A DNA stretch of 64,000 nucleotides from Trifolium pratense. Its lineage: Eukaryota; Streptophyta; Magnoliopsida; Fabales; Fabaceae. A program made the translations under genes and the position numbers. The notes beneath the pieces are model-generated. The model had not been told where the DNA came from, made no database searches, and saw only the letters and a program-made list of their open reading frames with translations. Location: assembly GCF_020283565.1 (NCBI RefSeq), contig NC_060059.1:31608838-31672837 (forward strand), given 5' to 3'. Positions 1 through 12,229 of the stretch are shown piece after piece (the first letter of the stretch is position 1; each line of letters begins with the position of its first letter).

Positions 1-94
1 CTTCTTTCGCATTGTTTTCCATGATTTTCTTACATGTCACATTAAGATTTTTCTGACATAAGATTTTTCTTGTCAATTTGAATCTGAAATTCAG

Positions 95-923
95 GTGTCA
101 GCCCAAGTGCTATTGTAGTTCAGTCCCCTTATGTTGCTCAAGTTCAACTTTTGAGGGACATGCTTGATGGGGTTCCAGAAGCTGCCGGTACCGAAGTTTC
201 CACAATTGATAGTTTTCAAGGTCGGGAAGCTGATGCTGTAATTTTATCAATGGTATGATCTGAATCAAATCTCTAAAACCGTGGTTTCAACAATTTTCTG
301 GTTGACAAATAAACAAATTTCTTGTGACTCTTTTGATTTTATTATGAAGAATAAAGATAACTAAAATCAAACTTCTATCCACTTGGTCAGTGTGGGCACT
401 TGACACTGTTTAGATTTGCTTATCTGAGTTTACCTACTGACATAAACACTTGTGAGACTATTTGAGAGAGCTTATGTAAACAACTTATGACATGTCCTCA
501 AGCTCTCTAGGATATCTTATGAAATTAGTTTATAGCTTATAACAAAACAGTGATCCCCTAACTTGGTTTTCTTTGTCGCCAGAAAAACGTGTTTCTAGTA
601 TTACTCTCGTAAAAATATTTATCCTCTGTTGGTCTTGTTCATGAACTAACGTGGTAGAACTTGTTTTCACAAAATAGGTACGATCGAACACATTGGGAGC
701 TGTTGGATTCCTTGGCGATAGCAGAAGAATCAATGTTGCCATCACAAGAGCGCGCAAACATTTAGCTGTAGTATGTGACAGCTCAACTATATGCCACAAC
801 CCATTCCTAGCAAGACTTATGCGCCATATTCGACACTTTGGTAGGGTGAAGCATGTAGAACCAGATAGTTTTGGAGGAGGATTTGGACTTGGGATGAATC
901 CAATGTTACCTTCTATGGATTAG
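95..923 (+). CDS. SMUBP-2/UPF1-like superfamily 1 helicase, C-terminal part (partial)
   Basis: These are the last two coding exons of a larger gene cut by the left edge of the window: 95-252 and 678-923, with a GT-AG intron at 253-677. The 5' exon encodes the region around SPYVAQVQLLRDML and then STIDSFQGREADAVILSM. The 3' exon begins VRSN, continues LGDSRRINVAITRARKHL and ends at TAG 921-923. STIDSFQGREAD and the NVAITRARK block are the late helicase motifs (motifs V and VI) of the UPF1/IGHMBP2 (SMUBP-2) group of ATP-dependent 5'-3' RNA/DNA helicases. The tail is Gly/Phe/Met-rich (FGGGFGLGMNP). The first two bases of the 95-252 exon complete a codon from an upstream exon outside the window. 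The family is secure from these motifs, but the exact paralogue is not, because the N-terminal half is missing. Confidence 0.9.
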
Positions 924-2222
924 TGTTTTATTTGTAAAAGTGGCATGAAACAAATTTAGAAATGCCTATAAGCAATTGTTTGAGGGGATTTTTTTTTGGG
1001 GGGTGGGGTATAGGGTGGTTTTATACTGTCAATACTTGTATAGCAATTTATAAATTCAAAATTAATGTATCAAATAATACTCGTGCATGAAAGTTATGGA
1101 AGAGAACTTCCACAATATTGTAACATGACAATGTAATGAATGTATATTTTTTATCATTCTATATGAATTGAACCATAGCTGCAAGTGTTATTTTTTTATC
1201 ATTCTATATGAATGTATATTTTTTATCATTCTATATGAATTGAACCATAGCTGTAACATGACAATGTGATGAATTATATTTTTTATCATTGTAAATTTGT
1301 TTAACAATGGCACTAATACTAGATAAGTGCAGTGATTGAAAGTGATAAACTGATAATGCTTCTATCTCTGCAATATGACACCTTCTTGCACATTACAATG
1401 TGATTTAGAAGATATAGCAGCAGGTAGCACAATTATTTTAAGCTTCCTCTTCTAAGTTGAGCAACTTTCATGCATATTTGAAAATAAGACATCTATTAAT
1501 GCTCCAAAGATGGGATAATTTCTTGCTTTTAACCTGAATTATTGATGGTTGAATGAAGCTATAAATGTTTAGCCATGTTTGAAACCAGACAAGAAAAATA
1601 TTGAGATTAAAGCAACAATCTAAAAAGGTACATGAGTTGTAGGTGGCTGCTACGAATTCAATCTAAAATGGAAATTTAAATGTTAAAAAAAAAATTAAAA
1701 TGTAAATGGTGAAGTTTTGCTAATTTTTAGATTATTTTCAATTTTACCGGCTGCTATAAATTCAGCATATGTTCATTTTTCCTTTCCATTGCATATATGC
1801 GGATTGAGTTAGTGTCATTTTCAAATATGATGAAAATGATTTTTAGTATTTTCAAATTTTCAAAAAAAAAATCTTAAATTAACAATGAGAACAATTAGAC
1901 AAACATAATTTTACAACCAGTGTATTGCTGTATAAACAGTGTATAAATCTATTAAAAACAAAAAATGGAGAAAATAAACAGTGCATAGAAAATAATAAAT
2001 AAACCAGAGTATTGCTGTATAATGTTTGACAAATTAAATTTGTCAAGTGTATTGTTTGGCAAATTAATGAATTTAGCAACTTGCAGAGTGAATTGGAAAA
2101 CTAATGTCTTGCATGTGAAAACAATGCAATGGTAGTTTAAAATTAGGATTGATTCCAAGACAAAAGCGGTACAAAAATCTATTAAGAGCACAATCACTCC
2201 TAGTTCTTCTCATGATCTTATA
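924..2222. other. Intergenic region between convergent genes
   Basis: AT-rich sequence between the ends of two convergent genes (helicase and BolA). It contains a short local duplication: a block of about 40 bp around TATCATTCTATATGAATTGA occurs at 1141-1181 and again at 1213-1252, each neighboured by a copy of TAACATGACAATGT. No coding potential was recognised, and the short ORFs here look accidental. Confidence 0.5.
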
Positions 2223-5200
2223 TCATTTCCCAGCAGCTTCATCAGGAGTTTTGGTCGTCATCTGATCAACTGCATGAACTGCACTCTGAAGCTCCTCCCA
2301 TATGGCTTTATAGACCATCCTTTGCCTATTCACGGCTGATTGTCCCTCAAAGGCTGTAGATACAACATCAATGCTGCAAAACAAAGCCACAAATTAGAGC
2401 TATCAACCAAGCTATGCAGTCTAGAGTGCCAAACACAACTATTTAATGCAAAACATGGAAACTTGGCTAAAGTATAATTTTTATCAATGAGGATATAAAA
2501 TGTGTTCGAAAATGTTTTCAGTTTGCTCTTGGATTTTTATTTTTAATTTTGTGCAACTCAATTCAATTTCATCCTCAAACTTTGGACAAGAATCACATAT
2601 GTAGCTGGATTGTGAGGAATAAGCGGCCGCCAGTGCGCCAACCTAATTGTCGTGTATGGAACGAACAGATTGAGGTGACTGTTGTTTCATGAGAATTGAG
2701 AAGATACTTTCTAGAGATACTACTCTTACTTTTGTGAGTTCAAATGACCAACTATAAAACATATTGATTAAATCAAACTTGAGGAGGAGTGTTGCATAAT
2801 GTAAATTTAACAATAAAAGCCTTCTCACATTTGGTGAAGTGAGCTCCACAGTCAACAACTATAAAATGACTTTTATAAATCATGTCTAAACACAGCCTTT
2901 GTATATAGATCCTTCTTAATGGTCTTTACTGGTTCCTCTCCACCTCTCCATACTATTGGTTTTTATTGACTCTCTTTTCTACAAACTTTCGTTTTAATGA
3001 TTTTGTTCCTAAATCCTAATCCTATCATGTCTGATGTGTTCACTCATCCTATCATGTTGTTCTTAAATTCTTTTTCCTAATACTGTGATTTGAATCCACT
3101 CTTCATTTTTCTACATAAGCATGTTATTATGATTGTCAAGAGTGTCAAACTATGTGGTGTTTTAGTTAACGTAGTCTATGCACGGCATTTCCGAAGGCAA
3201 TTTTTACATTGGACAATTACTCCAAAGTAAAGTACTTTTTTCCTCTTTTTCTTTCTGCTTTTGCTTTTACTTCCCACAAGGGCTGTTCATTTCAGCGCTA
3301 GAAATTGTATGTCTGCAAAGGAGATTTTCCACCAATCATCTTGTGCTAAGTGCTAACTACCATCAACAAAACAAGCAGCTGAGTGTGAAAACTGCCATCT
3401 AAATAAGACTGCTTGCTCCATGCTCCTCCATCAAAATAATAAACTTAGTTTTTAGGGCAATTCTGTTTTCTTACAGATTAATTGATTTTTGATTTATCAA
3501 CTTATCATATAGTTGTAATTAAGTTTAAGCTTGACCCAAAAACTTGGAAAGCACATGGCACAAGCCAACAAGGAATGTTGGTGTTGGTCATGGCATGGGA
3601 GCACATCTCCAACCTAATGTTGATTGTGGGTGAGGAGGGCAGATCGCCTACTTTTCAAGAACTTTGTTATCTGATAATATTGCATTTATGGATTTTCTAG
3701 TTCCCTGTGCATGATATGTTTTAGGGGAGTTCAAATTTCTGATGGAGAAATTAGATAGATATATTAGTTTATTGAACTATAGCCTCTTATCACCTACATT
3801 CAGTTTCTGTTTTGGAGGATACTTTATCCTCCCGCCAACTACTGTTTTCTCTTTTCTCTCTAACAAAGTTAATTCTTTTAACTAAAAGAATATTTTTATC
3901 AAACTCTTTGACCCAATCTAAAAGTATACAGCTAGGTTAATTATACCATGAATGTCACAACTAGTGTTTTGTGTGTTCTAGAAATTCGAAAAACTTAAAA
4001 GTTTCACCTTCAGTCATCCATAGGAAAGCAACCCTCTGAAACTAACAAATACTAACCATTGAATCATATTATATTATCTTGACGACAATTTAGACATTCA
4101 TAGGTAGTTTAAATTTTAGGGTCTTGCTAACATGTGCCCTTAAAAAATAGAAACATTTTCTTAAATTTTGTATAATTAATTTGTGATAAAGTTTAAAAAG
4201 TGAATTAGATTCATGAATTATGGTAAAACATCTCCTTTTTTGAATCACTAACATGTGCCCTAAGGGCACACGTTAGCTTTTCCCTAAATTTTAATGTAGT
4301 TTAAAAATAGATAATTCAAATTTATTTCAGTTTTAACTATCATATTATACATGGAAAATATCAAACAGTTTTCAATATAACCATTTATTAACAATTAAAA
4401 TCAGCAGGTCGTAACTGTCTCTGTGTATGTATGTATATATATAAGGATAACTACGAAGTTTAGTTAACTAACATAAAACCGAAAATTATTTCAATGGTTA
4501 AAAACATGCTCACCTAACATGCCGTCCATCACCATAAGCATCCTTTACAGAGACCGATTCTGCATTGAGTTGTTCCTTTATCTGTTGGAGCACATCCCAG
4601 TTTGACAATCAAAAAGAAAGAATGATATTAGCATGAAAATAGACCCCAAAAAATTAACAATTTTAGTCCTCAAAATTATAAGACAATTTTATCCCAAATT
4701 TATAAAATAGTAAAGACCATCAATCAATTTAGAATTGATCATAAATATCTTGAAACATCCTCCAAAACAATGTGCCAATTCAACATTTATAACTTATTAA
4801 ATGACGGAGAACTAAATTTATTGACGATTTTCAATTTTGAGGACTGGTTTTTGGTTTCGTAAATATGCAAACTAAATTGACAGACATCAACTATTTTAAG
4901 GACTAAGTAGTCATTTCGTAAATATAGGGGATTAAATTGATTGGCCATCTTCAATTTTAAGGAATATTTCATTTTGTAAATATAGGTAATAAATTGTTCA
5001 ACCGATTCGCGTTCCAACATAATCCCCATATTACCACCAAAATTGCAGAATGTTAATCAGATTTGAATGGATGTTCGCATGTGTTACCAAATGCATCACA
5101 GACATTATTCACTTAATTTCAAATGTGTCATTGACGTTACCAACTTAATATCATAATAGTCCCCACATATATCAACTACAGTAAGATTGTTATGATTCCA

Positions 5201-5278
5201 GTGATAGGTCATATGAAATGATGAATTGCAAGAAAAAGTAAATTAGTCACATGGGATAGACCCCATCAACAAGAAAAT

Positions 5279-5309
<31 letters not shown>

Positions 5310-6226
5310 GTTACAAATAATTGGAATATATATGAGGAGGGATCAAATTACACCGGTGTAACATCTAAGTAGTGTGACACCATTCATGTTTTTAACGTAT
5401 ACAAATTTTAAGAAACCCACCATTGGGTTGAAAGTTTTAGGATAGTCCTAGACTCTACCTCTCGGCATCTTTCTCTGTGTTTCTGCTCTTCTCCTCTTCT
5501 TATATCACCTACTTGTTTAGATTACCCTAAATGGATTAGAATCCATATTTACTATTTCAGTTTAATTCCATTGTGTCTCCTCACACTTTCACAATTCAAT
5601 TGAATTTTGTAGAATTTTGTGCTGTTCATTTGCCATTAGTATTACACAAGTCAATTTTAGAAAAAAAAAAAATTTGTATTAACCCTCAAGCGGTTCCTAG
5701 GAAGGGGTCCCCAATAATCCAGAGTTTGGGCTCGAAGTAAGTAAAGTCTGCTGAACAATTTGTCTAAGGGGAGCTCATTAACCAACCAATTACTCGGTTC
5801 ATTTTAGAATATTTAATATAAAAGGACTAGGTCTTTCAATTTCAAGAACTAAATTGATATTTACTACTCTCTTACAACAATTAAGAACATTATTGAAGAA
5901 ACATAAGCTAACAATTCATCAAACATGTAAGGGGCAATAAAACACAATACCTTAATCTGCATAGACTGAATGAGAGGCAAGTCAATAGAACCAGCATCAT
6001 TAACATTAGTGGCGCGTGAACTAAACTTACGAAGAGTACCAAGACTGAATATTAATCTATCATCATCATGTTTAGCGCGAAAGAGAGTATTAGTAGTTTG
6101 TGAAGTGGATCTGAGGAAGGAGATATGATTAGGAGGAGAAGTGGTTCGAAAGAGAATAGGTCGAACCAGAATTGGAAGAGCTTGGCGTAGTAAAGTGGTG
6201 TTGGATGATAGTGATAATGCCCGCAT
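2223..6226 (-). CDS. BOLA4: BolA-like protein (plant BOLA4 type, predicted organellar)
   Basis: Three exons on the minus strand: 5951-6226, 4514-4581 and 2223-2373. All junctions are GT-AG with phases that join to a 164-codon CDS plus TGA at 2223-2225. The N-terminal ~85 residues are Ser/Thr/Arg-rich with few acids, as expected for a plastid or mitochondrial transit peptide. The BolA domain follows, from about residue 86: [20 protein letters not shown], then [20 protein letters not shown] and [15 protein letters not shown]. Proteins of this family bind monothiol glutaredoxins and act in Fe-S cluster handling and redox control. In many BolA proteins the last block reads RHR with a conserved His; here it is RQR, which I recall as usual for plant BOLA4. 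The first Met (6226) fits the transit-peptide length. A CTTT-type microsatellite lies in the presumed 5'UTR (about 6274-6298). Intron 1 holds a 30-base poly-G run and intron 2 a MITE. Confidence 0.9.
4119..4284. mobile_element. MULE-like MITE, 166 bp, 9-bp TSD, in BOLA4 intron
   Basis: The element begins GGGTCTTGCTAACATGTGCC and its right end, read in reverse, begins GGGAAAAGCTAACGTGTGCC. It is flanked by perfect 9-bp direct repeats TAAATTTTA (4110-4118 and 4285-4293). The right terminal repeat is self-palindromic (CTAACATGTGCCC then GGGCACACGTTAG), while the left one has lost its inner half. The 9-bp target duplication and G-starting ends fit Mutator-like MITEs. Confidence 0.8.
4811..4995. 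repeat. Degenerate ~60-bp tandem repeat, about 3 copies
   Basis: Three diverged copies of a block that begins near 'actaaattgac' and ends near 'tcgtaaatatagg' follow each other inside BOLA4 intron 1. The flanks (about 4640-4760) contain related phrases such as 'tttagtcctcaaaatt', which suggests that the whole patch is an old dispersed legume repeat. Confidence 0.5.
5279..5308. repeat. Poly-G run of about 30 bases
   Basis: An uninterrupted run of G on the plus strand (poly-C in BOLA4 sense) within intron 1. Its exact length is unreliable in any assembly. Confidence 0.9.
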
Positions 6227-6408
6227 TTTTATTTGCTTTGATTTCTACGCTGTGTTGGTTTTGGTTTTGAGATGTTTCTTTCTTTCTTTCTTTCTTCGGT
6301 TCCCTGTAACTTGGGAGAGATTGAATAGATGATGAGATGATGATCGATAGGGTAATCGTACGGTTGCTAATCAAAGCAACCTACAGATATTTTTTGTTTT
6401 ATTAATTA

Positions 6409-6520
6409 AGAAAATGTTAAACAGTGCCCCGGGCACGAGTTAAGGATATAAATATAGAAGTTTTATCTCGTAAATTGTGCATTCAATGTTTTAATGATGT
6501 GAAAAGTTTTAGCATGACCC
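6409..6520. mobile_element. MULE-like MITE, 112 bp, upstream of BOLA4
   Basis: The element starts AGAAAATGTTAAACAGTGCC, followed by CGGGCACGAGTTAAGG, and ends TTTTAGCATGACCC. It is flanked by perfect 9-bp direct repeats TATTAATTA (6400-6408 and 6521-6529). It belongs to the same group as the 24787 and 50113 elements (ends read AAATGCTAAACAGTGCCCC) and lies about 180 bp upstream of the BOLA4 start codon. Confidence 0.8.
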
Positions 6521-6558
6521 TATTAATTAATATTTCCATTTATTTTTGAATAAATTGA

Positions 6559-6720
6559 CTTTTGTATATCCCCGTCAATATAACTCAGTTGGCAGGAACA
6601 ATGCATGTAATATGCAGATGTATTTGTAATAGACAAACTGATAAACACGCATCAAATTTACACATATAACTGTAAGTTCGAACCAGGGTGAAGAAATTGA
6701 GCCTTAATAATATCAACATC
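6559..6720 (+). mobile_element. tRNA-derived SINE (degenerate)
   Basis: A box A-like stretch (ATAACTCAGTTGGCAGG, about 6579-6595) is followed about 80 bp later by a box B-like stretch (GTAAGTTCGAACCA, about 6672-6685). This is the internal RNA polymerase III promoter arrangement of plant tRNA-derived SINEs. The box spacing is longer than in a tRNA and no cloverleaf forms, so it is not called as a tRNA gene. Confidence 0.6.
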
Positions 6721-7370
6721 TTTTTTTATTTGTTGACAATATTTATAGGATTTAGATACTTTAAAGTAAGTAAAGTGTAAAGTGAGAAAATTAAGCTTTG
6801 TGATTCATGTTCCTTTCTTTACACTCTATATCTACCTTTAATTTGTTAATTAAAAGTTGATATTACTCATTTTACACTCTAAAGTGAATCATTCACATTA
6901 ATATAGTTGAGGATACGAATCATTTCTTCCAGAATTATTATGTATATGGGGTGGCTTGGAACGGTATAATTTCATGTCTAGGGGTTCCTTGCATCCTTCC
7001 TAATGTTATAGCTATGGCTTCTAAGTTTTATGGGGCATGCAATTTTCGCAAAATTCCAAGAAGCTACCTACAAGCAACCTGGTAAGCGACTGTTTGATTT
7101 ATTTGAAAAGAGCATCATAATAGAGTTATTAACCGCAAAGATGTGTCAGCAACTACATTGGTTTACTTCGTACCAAAAAAAAAACTACACTTTTTTGACA
7201 ATATCAAAATCAACACTTGGTGGTGGTTGAAAGTTAAGCATAAAGGCTTTTGTTTATTGTCCAATCCATATGCTTGTATAGGGATTGTGGTAGGTTGAGT
7301 TTTATCTCTGTTTGTTTGATGTCTATTTTTTGTACTCTTACTTTAGCCATTTCTTGTACCTTTATTTAAT

Positions 7371-7547
7371 GGAGAATGTTAACTTGTGCCCTTAAGGTAC
7401 ATGTTAAGGAAGCAAAAATAGAAATTATTAAATACTAATTTGTACATTTTGATTTTTGAAGCATTAAATTTCTTGTATTATTAAATGTTAAATTTCTATT
7501 TTGGTATATCTTAACATGTGCCTTAAGGGCATATGTTAACAAGACCC
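7371..7547. mobile_element. MULE-like MITE, 177 bp
   Basis: The left end is GGAGAATGTTAACTTGTGCC, and the right end read in reverse is GGGTCTTGTTAACATATGCC. The near-perfect 9-bp flanks TTATTTAAT (left) and TTGTTTAAT (right) look like an aged target duplication. It has the same length and sequence family as the element at 11201-11377, in the opposite orientation. Confidence 0.75.
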
Positions 7548-7795
7548 TTGTTTAATAACATCATTTTACTATCCAGATTTGTTAAATAAAGCTAGAAACA
7601 TAGCGCCTAAAGACGACGTTCCGATCCATTTTCTTGATACTCACAATAATTAATAAAAAATTATTATAACAAAAGGACAAAAGGAGTATTAAACACGTGT
7701 GCTTTTTTTTTCTTTTCTAGTTGGTGACATATGCCGACAAATTGTTTTTGGAGGAATTTTTTTAAATAATAAAAGGAAAACATCTTACTCCCTCC

Positions 7796-8048
7796 GTCCC
7801 AAAAAGAATGACCCAGTTGACCGAAACACGCATGCCAATGCATAACTTTGGCGACTAATATTTTTAATTGTATAATAGTAAAAATTATAAAAAATTGATA
7901 TTTTGAAAATACTCATCGAGACGAATCTAACAACATCTTATATGTTAATATTTATTTTTATTTATTAGTAGAAAAATATGGTCAAAACAATATATATGAA
8001 TAGTGCATATATTCAAAATGGGTCATTCTTTTTGGGACGAAGGGAGTA
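7796..8048. mobile_element. Stowaway/mariner-type MITE, ~253 bp
   Basis: Terminal inverted repeats CTCCCTCCGTCCCAAAAAGA and its near-perfect reverse complement (TCTTTTTGGGACGAAGGGAG) are flanked by TA on both sides. CTCCCTCCGTCCC ends with a TA duplication are diagnostic of Stowaway-like elements in plants. Confidence 0.8.
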
Positions 8049-8437
8049 TTAAGAAAAAAAAATACTCCTTTTTTAGTAAGAAAGAAAAAAACTAGTCTTA
8101 GTAAAGAAAAAAACTAGTCCTTGATTTTCACTATAAGTTTTTCAATATTGTTTCGTTGTAAATTATTAAATAGTGAAAATAAATATCTTCATCTTCGTTG
8201 AATTGATTTGTTTAATTGAGTAGTATTATAAATTTAATTAAATTATATCATAGTAGTATCATTTTTATAAGTTAATTTTTAAAATATTTTCACAAATGTG
8301 AGTTTATATATCGTGCAGTGTGGTGTATAGAGGAATTAAATCCTAGACTAAGATTTAAATATAAAGTGTAGTTTCTCACCTATCCTGAATACAAAAGGTG
8401 TGACATTAATCTTCCTCCATTTCCAATTTCACTCATA

Positions 8438-8566
8438 TACTCTCTCCGTCCCAAAATATAAGTAAAAGTTGATCAATAAAATTGGATGTATTTGATCCAA
8501 ATCTTTAACCAAATACATCAAGTTTATTTGACCCACTTTTGCTTATATTTTGGGACGGAGGGAGTA
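8438..8566. mobile_element. Stowaway/mariner-type MITE, ~129 bp
   Basis: Terminal inverted repeats CTCTCTCCGTCCCAAAATAT and ATATTTTGGGACGGAGGGAG are flanked by TA. The arms continue inward (AAGTAAAAGTTG against CACTTTTGCTT), so almost the whole element can fold into a hairpin. Confidence 0.85.
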
Positions 8567-8747
8567 AGTCATAACCTCAAATTTCAAAGGATATATTTTT
8601 GTAGGCGATTCAAAGGGAAATTTTAACGTTATTATTGTTATTTATTTGATTATTTGACAAAGAACGTCATTACCCTATTTTATCATTAAAAAACATATAA
8701 ACTTCCGCCAAAATATATAAATAAAAAACATTATTTGACTGAAATGC

Positions 8748-9657
8748 CAATGTTTTAAGAACCGGACCGGAGATCGAACCGTTGTGACCTCTGGTTCAAG
8801 GGTCAACCGGTCTAACCGGTTCAATCGTTATTAGACCGTTTTCATTGAACCGTTCATATAATTATTCTATAATAATATGGAAATGAACTAATTAGTAATA
8901 TTTTTTTTTTACTAAATTAGTAATGTTATTATTTGGGCTTATTAGTGTGATATATTCTACGCTTTTATTTTTATCAAATATCAATACTTTTAAGCCCAAG
9001 CCCACTTATGTAACTAGACAAACTACTACTACTAAGTACTAATAAATCCTAGAATTAATAAAATAAAAAAGTAAGTAGCAGCATAGTGCACAGCCGCCAC
9101 CCACTTTTTCCATCCTCCTTTCCTTGTTTTCTTTCTTTTTTCTTTTTTTTTGTCCTTGTTTTCTTTCTTTTTTTTTCTATCTTTTCTTCTTCTCCCAATC
9201 CTTCTTCTATTTCCTCTAGTTCCATTGTTGAGTTATCCTCTCATGAAATATGAATAAAAACATAATCTTCTTTTCAAGAACAAAAACAATGTCAGCTTGT
9301 GTTATTTGTGGATGAAAGTATGTAATATGTTTTTCTTTCAAGATCTGGTATATTTTTCTTTTATAATTTTTTTATCCTTTTCTCTTAGGAATCTATTACG
9401 CTGAAAAGAAACAACAAATAGGGAAAAAAAATGATTTTTTTATTTATTTTTTAAAGTAGATTCCGAACCAGCCGGTTTTTTAAAACCGCCCCCGATTCAA
9501 CGGTTTGGACGGTTCAGAATGGTTCGGAATGGTTCCGAACGGTTTTTTTCCGGTTCTACAGACTACCGGTTCTTAGCACTCATCCGGACCGCTGCTGTGT
9601 TCGGTTCCCGGTTGAACCGGTCGAACCGGCCGGTCCGGTCCGGTTCTTAAAACATTG
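8748..9657. mobile_element. Non-autonomous DNA transposon with perfect ~24-bp inverted ends, ~910 bp
   Basis: The left end begins CAATGTTTTAAGAACCGG and continues ACCGG. The right end is its exact reverse complement, ending CCGGTTCTTAAAACATTG. Further inward both sides are rich in AACCGGT/ACCGGTT words. The interior has no recognisable ORF, is AT-rich and contains long CT runs (9110-9200). I could not find a convincing target-site duplication, so the superfamily (possibly hAT-like) is open. A diverged relative lies in MTHFR intron 10. Confidence 0.65.
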
Positions 9658-9808
9658 ATTCTACCTTAATGCTTTGCTCCTTACTCTTACTTACTACTAA
9701 AAATAATAGAATTCCGTGCTAAGGCTTTCCATAATGCATTTTATGAAATGTTCTTGTTGCCTAGTACCTCTGTGACCTTCTTTGATATCGATTGAAGAGG
9801 CATATATA

Positions 9809-10514
<706 letters not shown>

Positions 10515-11017
10515 CACATTTTCGTAATAGAGTTCATATAAAATTATACTGTAGTTTATATTGAAATTGACTGAATAATATATAAACTCGCATTTTCTTA
10601 ATAAAGTTTATATAAAATTCCAGTTTATTAATATTGAAAAAAAGTAAAAGAAGGGTAATGTATATTGTAAATCCGCAAATATTATTATCTTTATAAATAC
10701 TCTATAAGAATTTAAGATCTTCCTCATCTCAAATCGGAGCACCATCATCTCACTTAAAATTTATTCTATAAAAAAAAAATTAATTTACAAGGACCACAAT
10801 CTAAAACACTTTGTGCAAATACACGATCACCAACTTGTGTCTACTTAAGCCACCAACTATTGCATGCAAGTAATTGGCCCAGCACTTAGACCCTACCAAC
10901 CCAAAGCCACCAACCAATTTACCAAGGCAATGACTAAACATGTATTTTTTATTCACAAAAAAGACTAAACATTATTATTATTTTTTTTGGTTGATTGACT
11001 AAACATTATTTATGAAT

Positions 11018-11125
11018 GGGTCTTGTTAACATGTGCCCTTAGGGCACATGTTAAGATATACCAAAATAGAAATTCATCATTTAATGATACAACATGTGCC
11101 TTAAGGGCACAAGTTAACATTCTCC
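11018..11125. mobile_element. MULE-like MITE, internally deleted copy, 108 bp
   Basis: It begins GGGTCTTGTTAACATGTGCC and ends AAGTTAACATTCTCC. Perfect 9-bp flanks TTTATGAAT lie at 11009-11017 and 11126-11134. Compared with the copy at 11201-11377 it lacks about 69 internal bp. It is the left copy of a local tandem duplication that also copied about 75 bp of right flank. Confidence 0.8.
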
Positions 11126-11200
11126 TTTATGAATATATACATTTCAAACTATTTCGGTCCTAAATATACGATGTTATTGTGAAATTTTGACTATCAATTA

Positions 11201-11377
11201 GGGTCTTGTTAACATGTGCCCTTAGGGCACATGTTAAGATATACCAAAATAGAAATTCATCATTTAATGATACAATAAATTTAATGCTTCAAAAGTCAAA
11301 ATGCACAAATTAACATTTAATAATTTCTATTTTTGCTTCCTTAACATGTGCCTTAAGGGCACAAGTTAACATTCTCC
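11201..11377. mobile_element. MULE-like MITE, full 177-bp copy
   Basis: It has the same ends as the copy at 11018 and is the same length as the element at 7371-7547. The right flank TTTATGAAT is again present, but the left flank is the duplicated flank (CTATCAATTA), so this copy arose by tandem duplication and not by a second insertion. Confidence 0.8.
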
Positions 11378-11744
11378 TTTATGAATATATACATTTCAAA
11401 CTATTTCGGTCCTAAATATACGATGTTATTGTGAAATTTTGACTATCAATTATTATATAATTTATTTTATATTAATCATTTTTCGATAAAAATATTGCTA
11501 TTTATTTTACAATAGTTTTTGTAACTAATATTCTAATAAGCATGCACAAATGGTACTTTATTTTTCTATCATGTGTAAATTCACATATATTAATTAAAAA
11601 ATTTAAAATAGTAAGTTTGTATTAAAATTTGTGTATTTATATTAAATATATAATTTTTTAATAAATAATTATTGCTTTAACATGTGAAATATTGCACATG
11701 TTAGACAAACCTTTAAGTTAATGATTTAGGGTTTTTGCTTTTAA

Positions 11745-12060
11745 TTTAGGAGTTAATGATGTTTTCTCGGTTGAGTTTATTGGTGCAATTGCTACTATTG
11801 AGATCGCACATAAGAGGGTTAGAATCATCTTTGGCTTGAGTGTGACTCCAAACTTTTGACTCTAACTTTCAAGTCTCAATCTATTCCTTGGAAGCTAAGA
11901 AACCGTTTGAACAATTGTTTGCATTTGGTGAGAAATATGTATTTTGTAGTCTCTCATATCTATAGGAAGAGAAATCATGTGGCAGATAAACTAGCTAGTT
12001 TAGGCCTTGACATTAATGATACCATATGGTTTGATAGTTACCCATTGTTTTTAGGAATCA
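11745..12060 (+). pseudogene. LINE-derived RNase H domain fragment
   Basis: Translated pieces read VEFIGAIATIEIAHK, then after a frame change and an in-frame TAG, NHLWLECDSKLLTLTFKS, then PWKLRNRLNNCLHLVRNMYF and VVSHIYRKRNHVADKLASLG. This is the order of the plant RNase H (RVT_3) domain found at the C-terminus of LINE polyproteins and in stand-alone RNase H-like genes: the SDS-like aspartate block, then the NHVAD block. The frameshift and stop make it a pseudogene. The ORF running on to 12221 after this is not recognised. Confidence 0.7.
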
Positions 12061-12229
12061 CCTTGTTAATAGATTTGATCCGTCTAATTTTCAATTTTCT
12101 TAACCTTGAGGAAGGTTTGTTTGTTTTCGTCTCTTCTGTATCTCTCTCTTTTTATGTTAAGTTTCTAGAAGTTGGTCACCTTAGCTTTTCTCCTTTGTTA
12201 AAAAAAAGCGTGCACGAATAAAATCAAAG

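Noticed and set aside
2623..2637. GCGGCCGCCAGTG, matching common cloning-vector polylinkers
   Set aside because: Only about 13 bases match and both flanks are ordinary intron sequence, so vector contamination is not supported.
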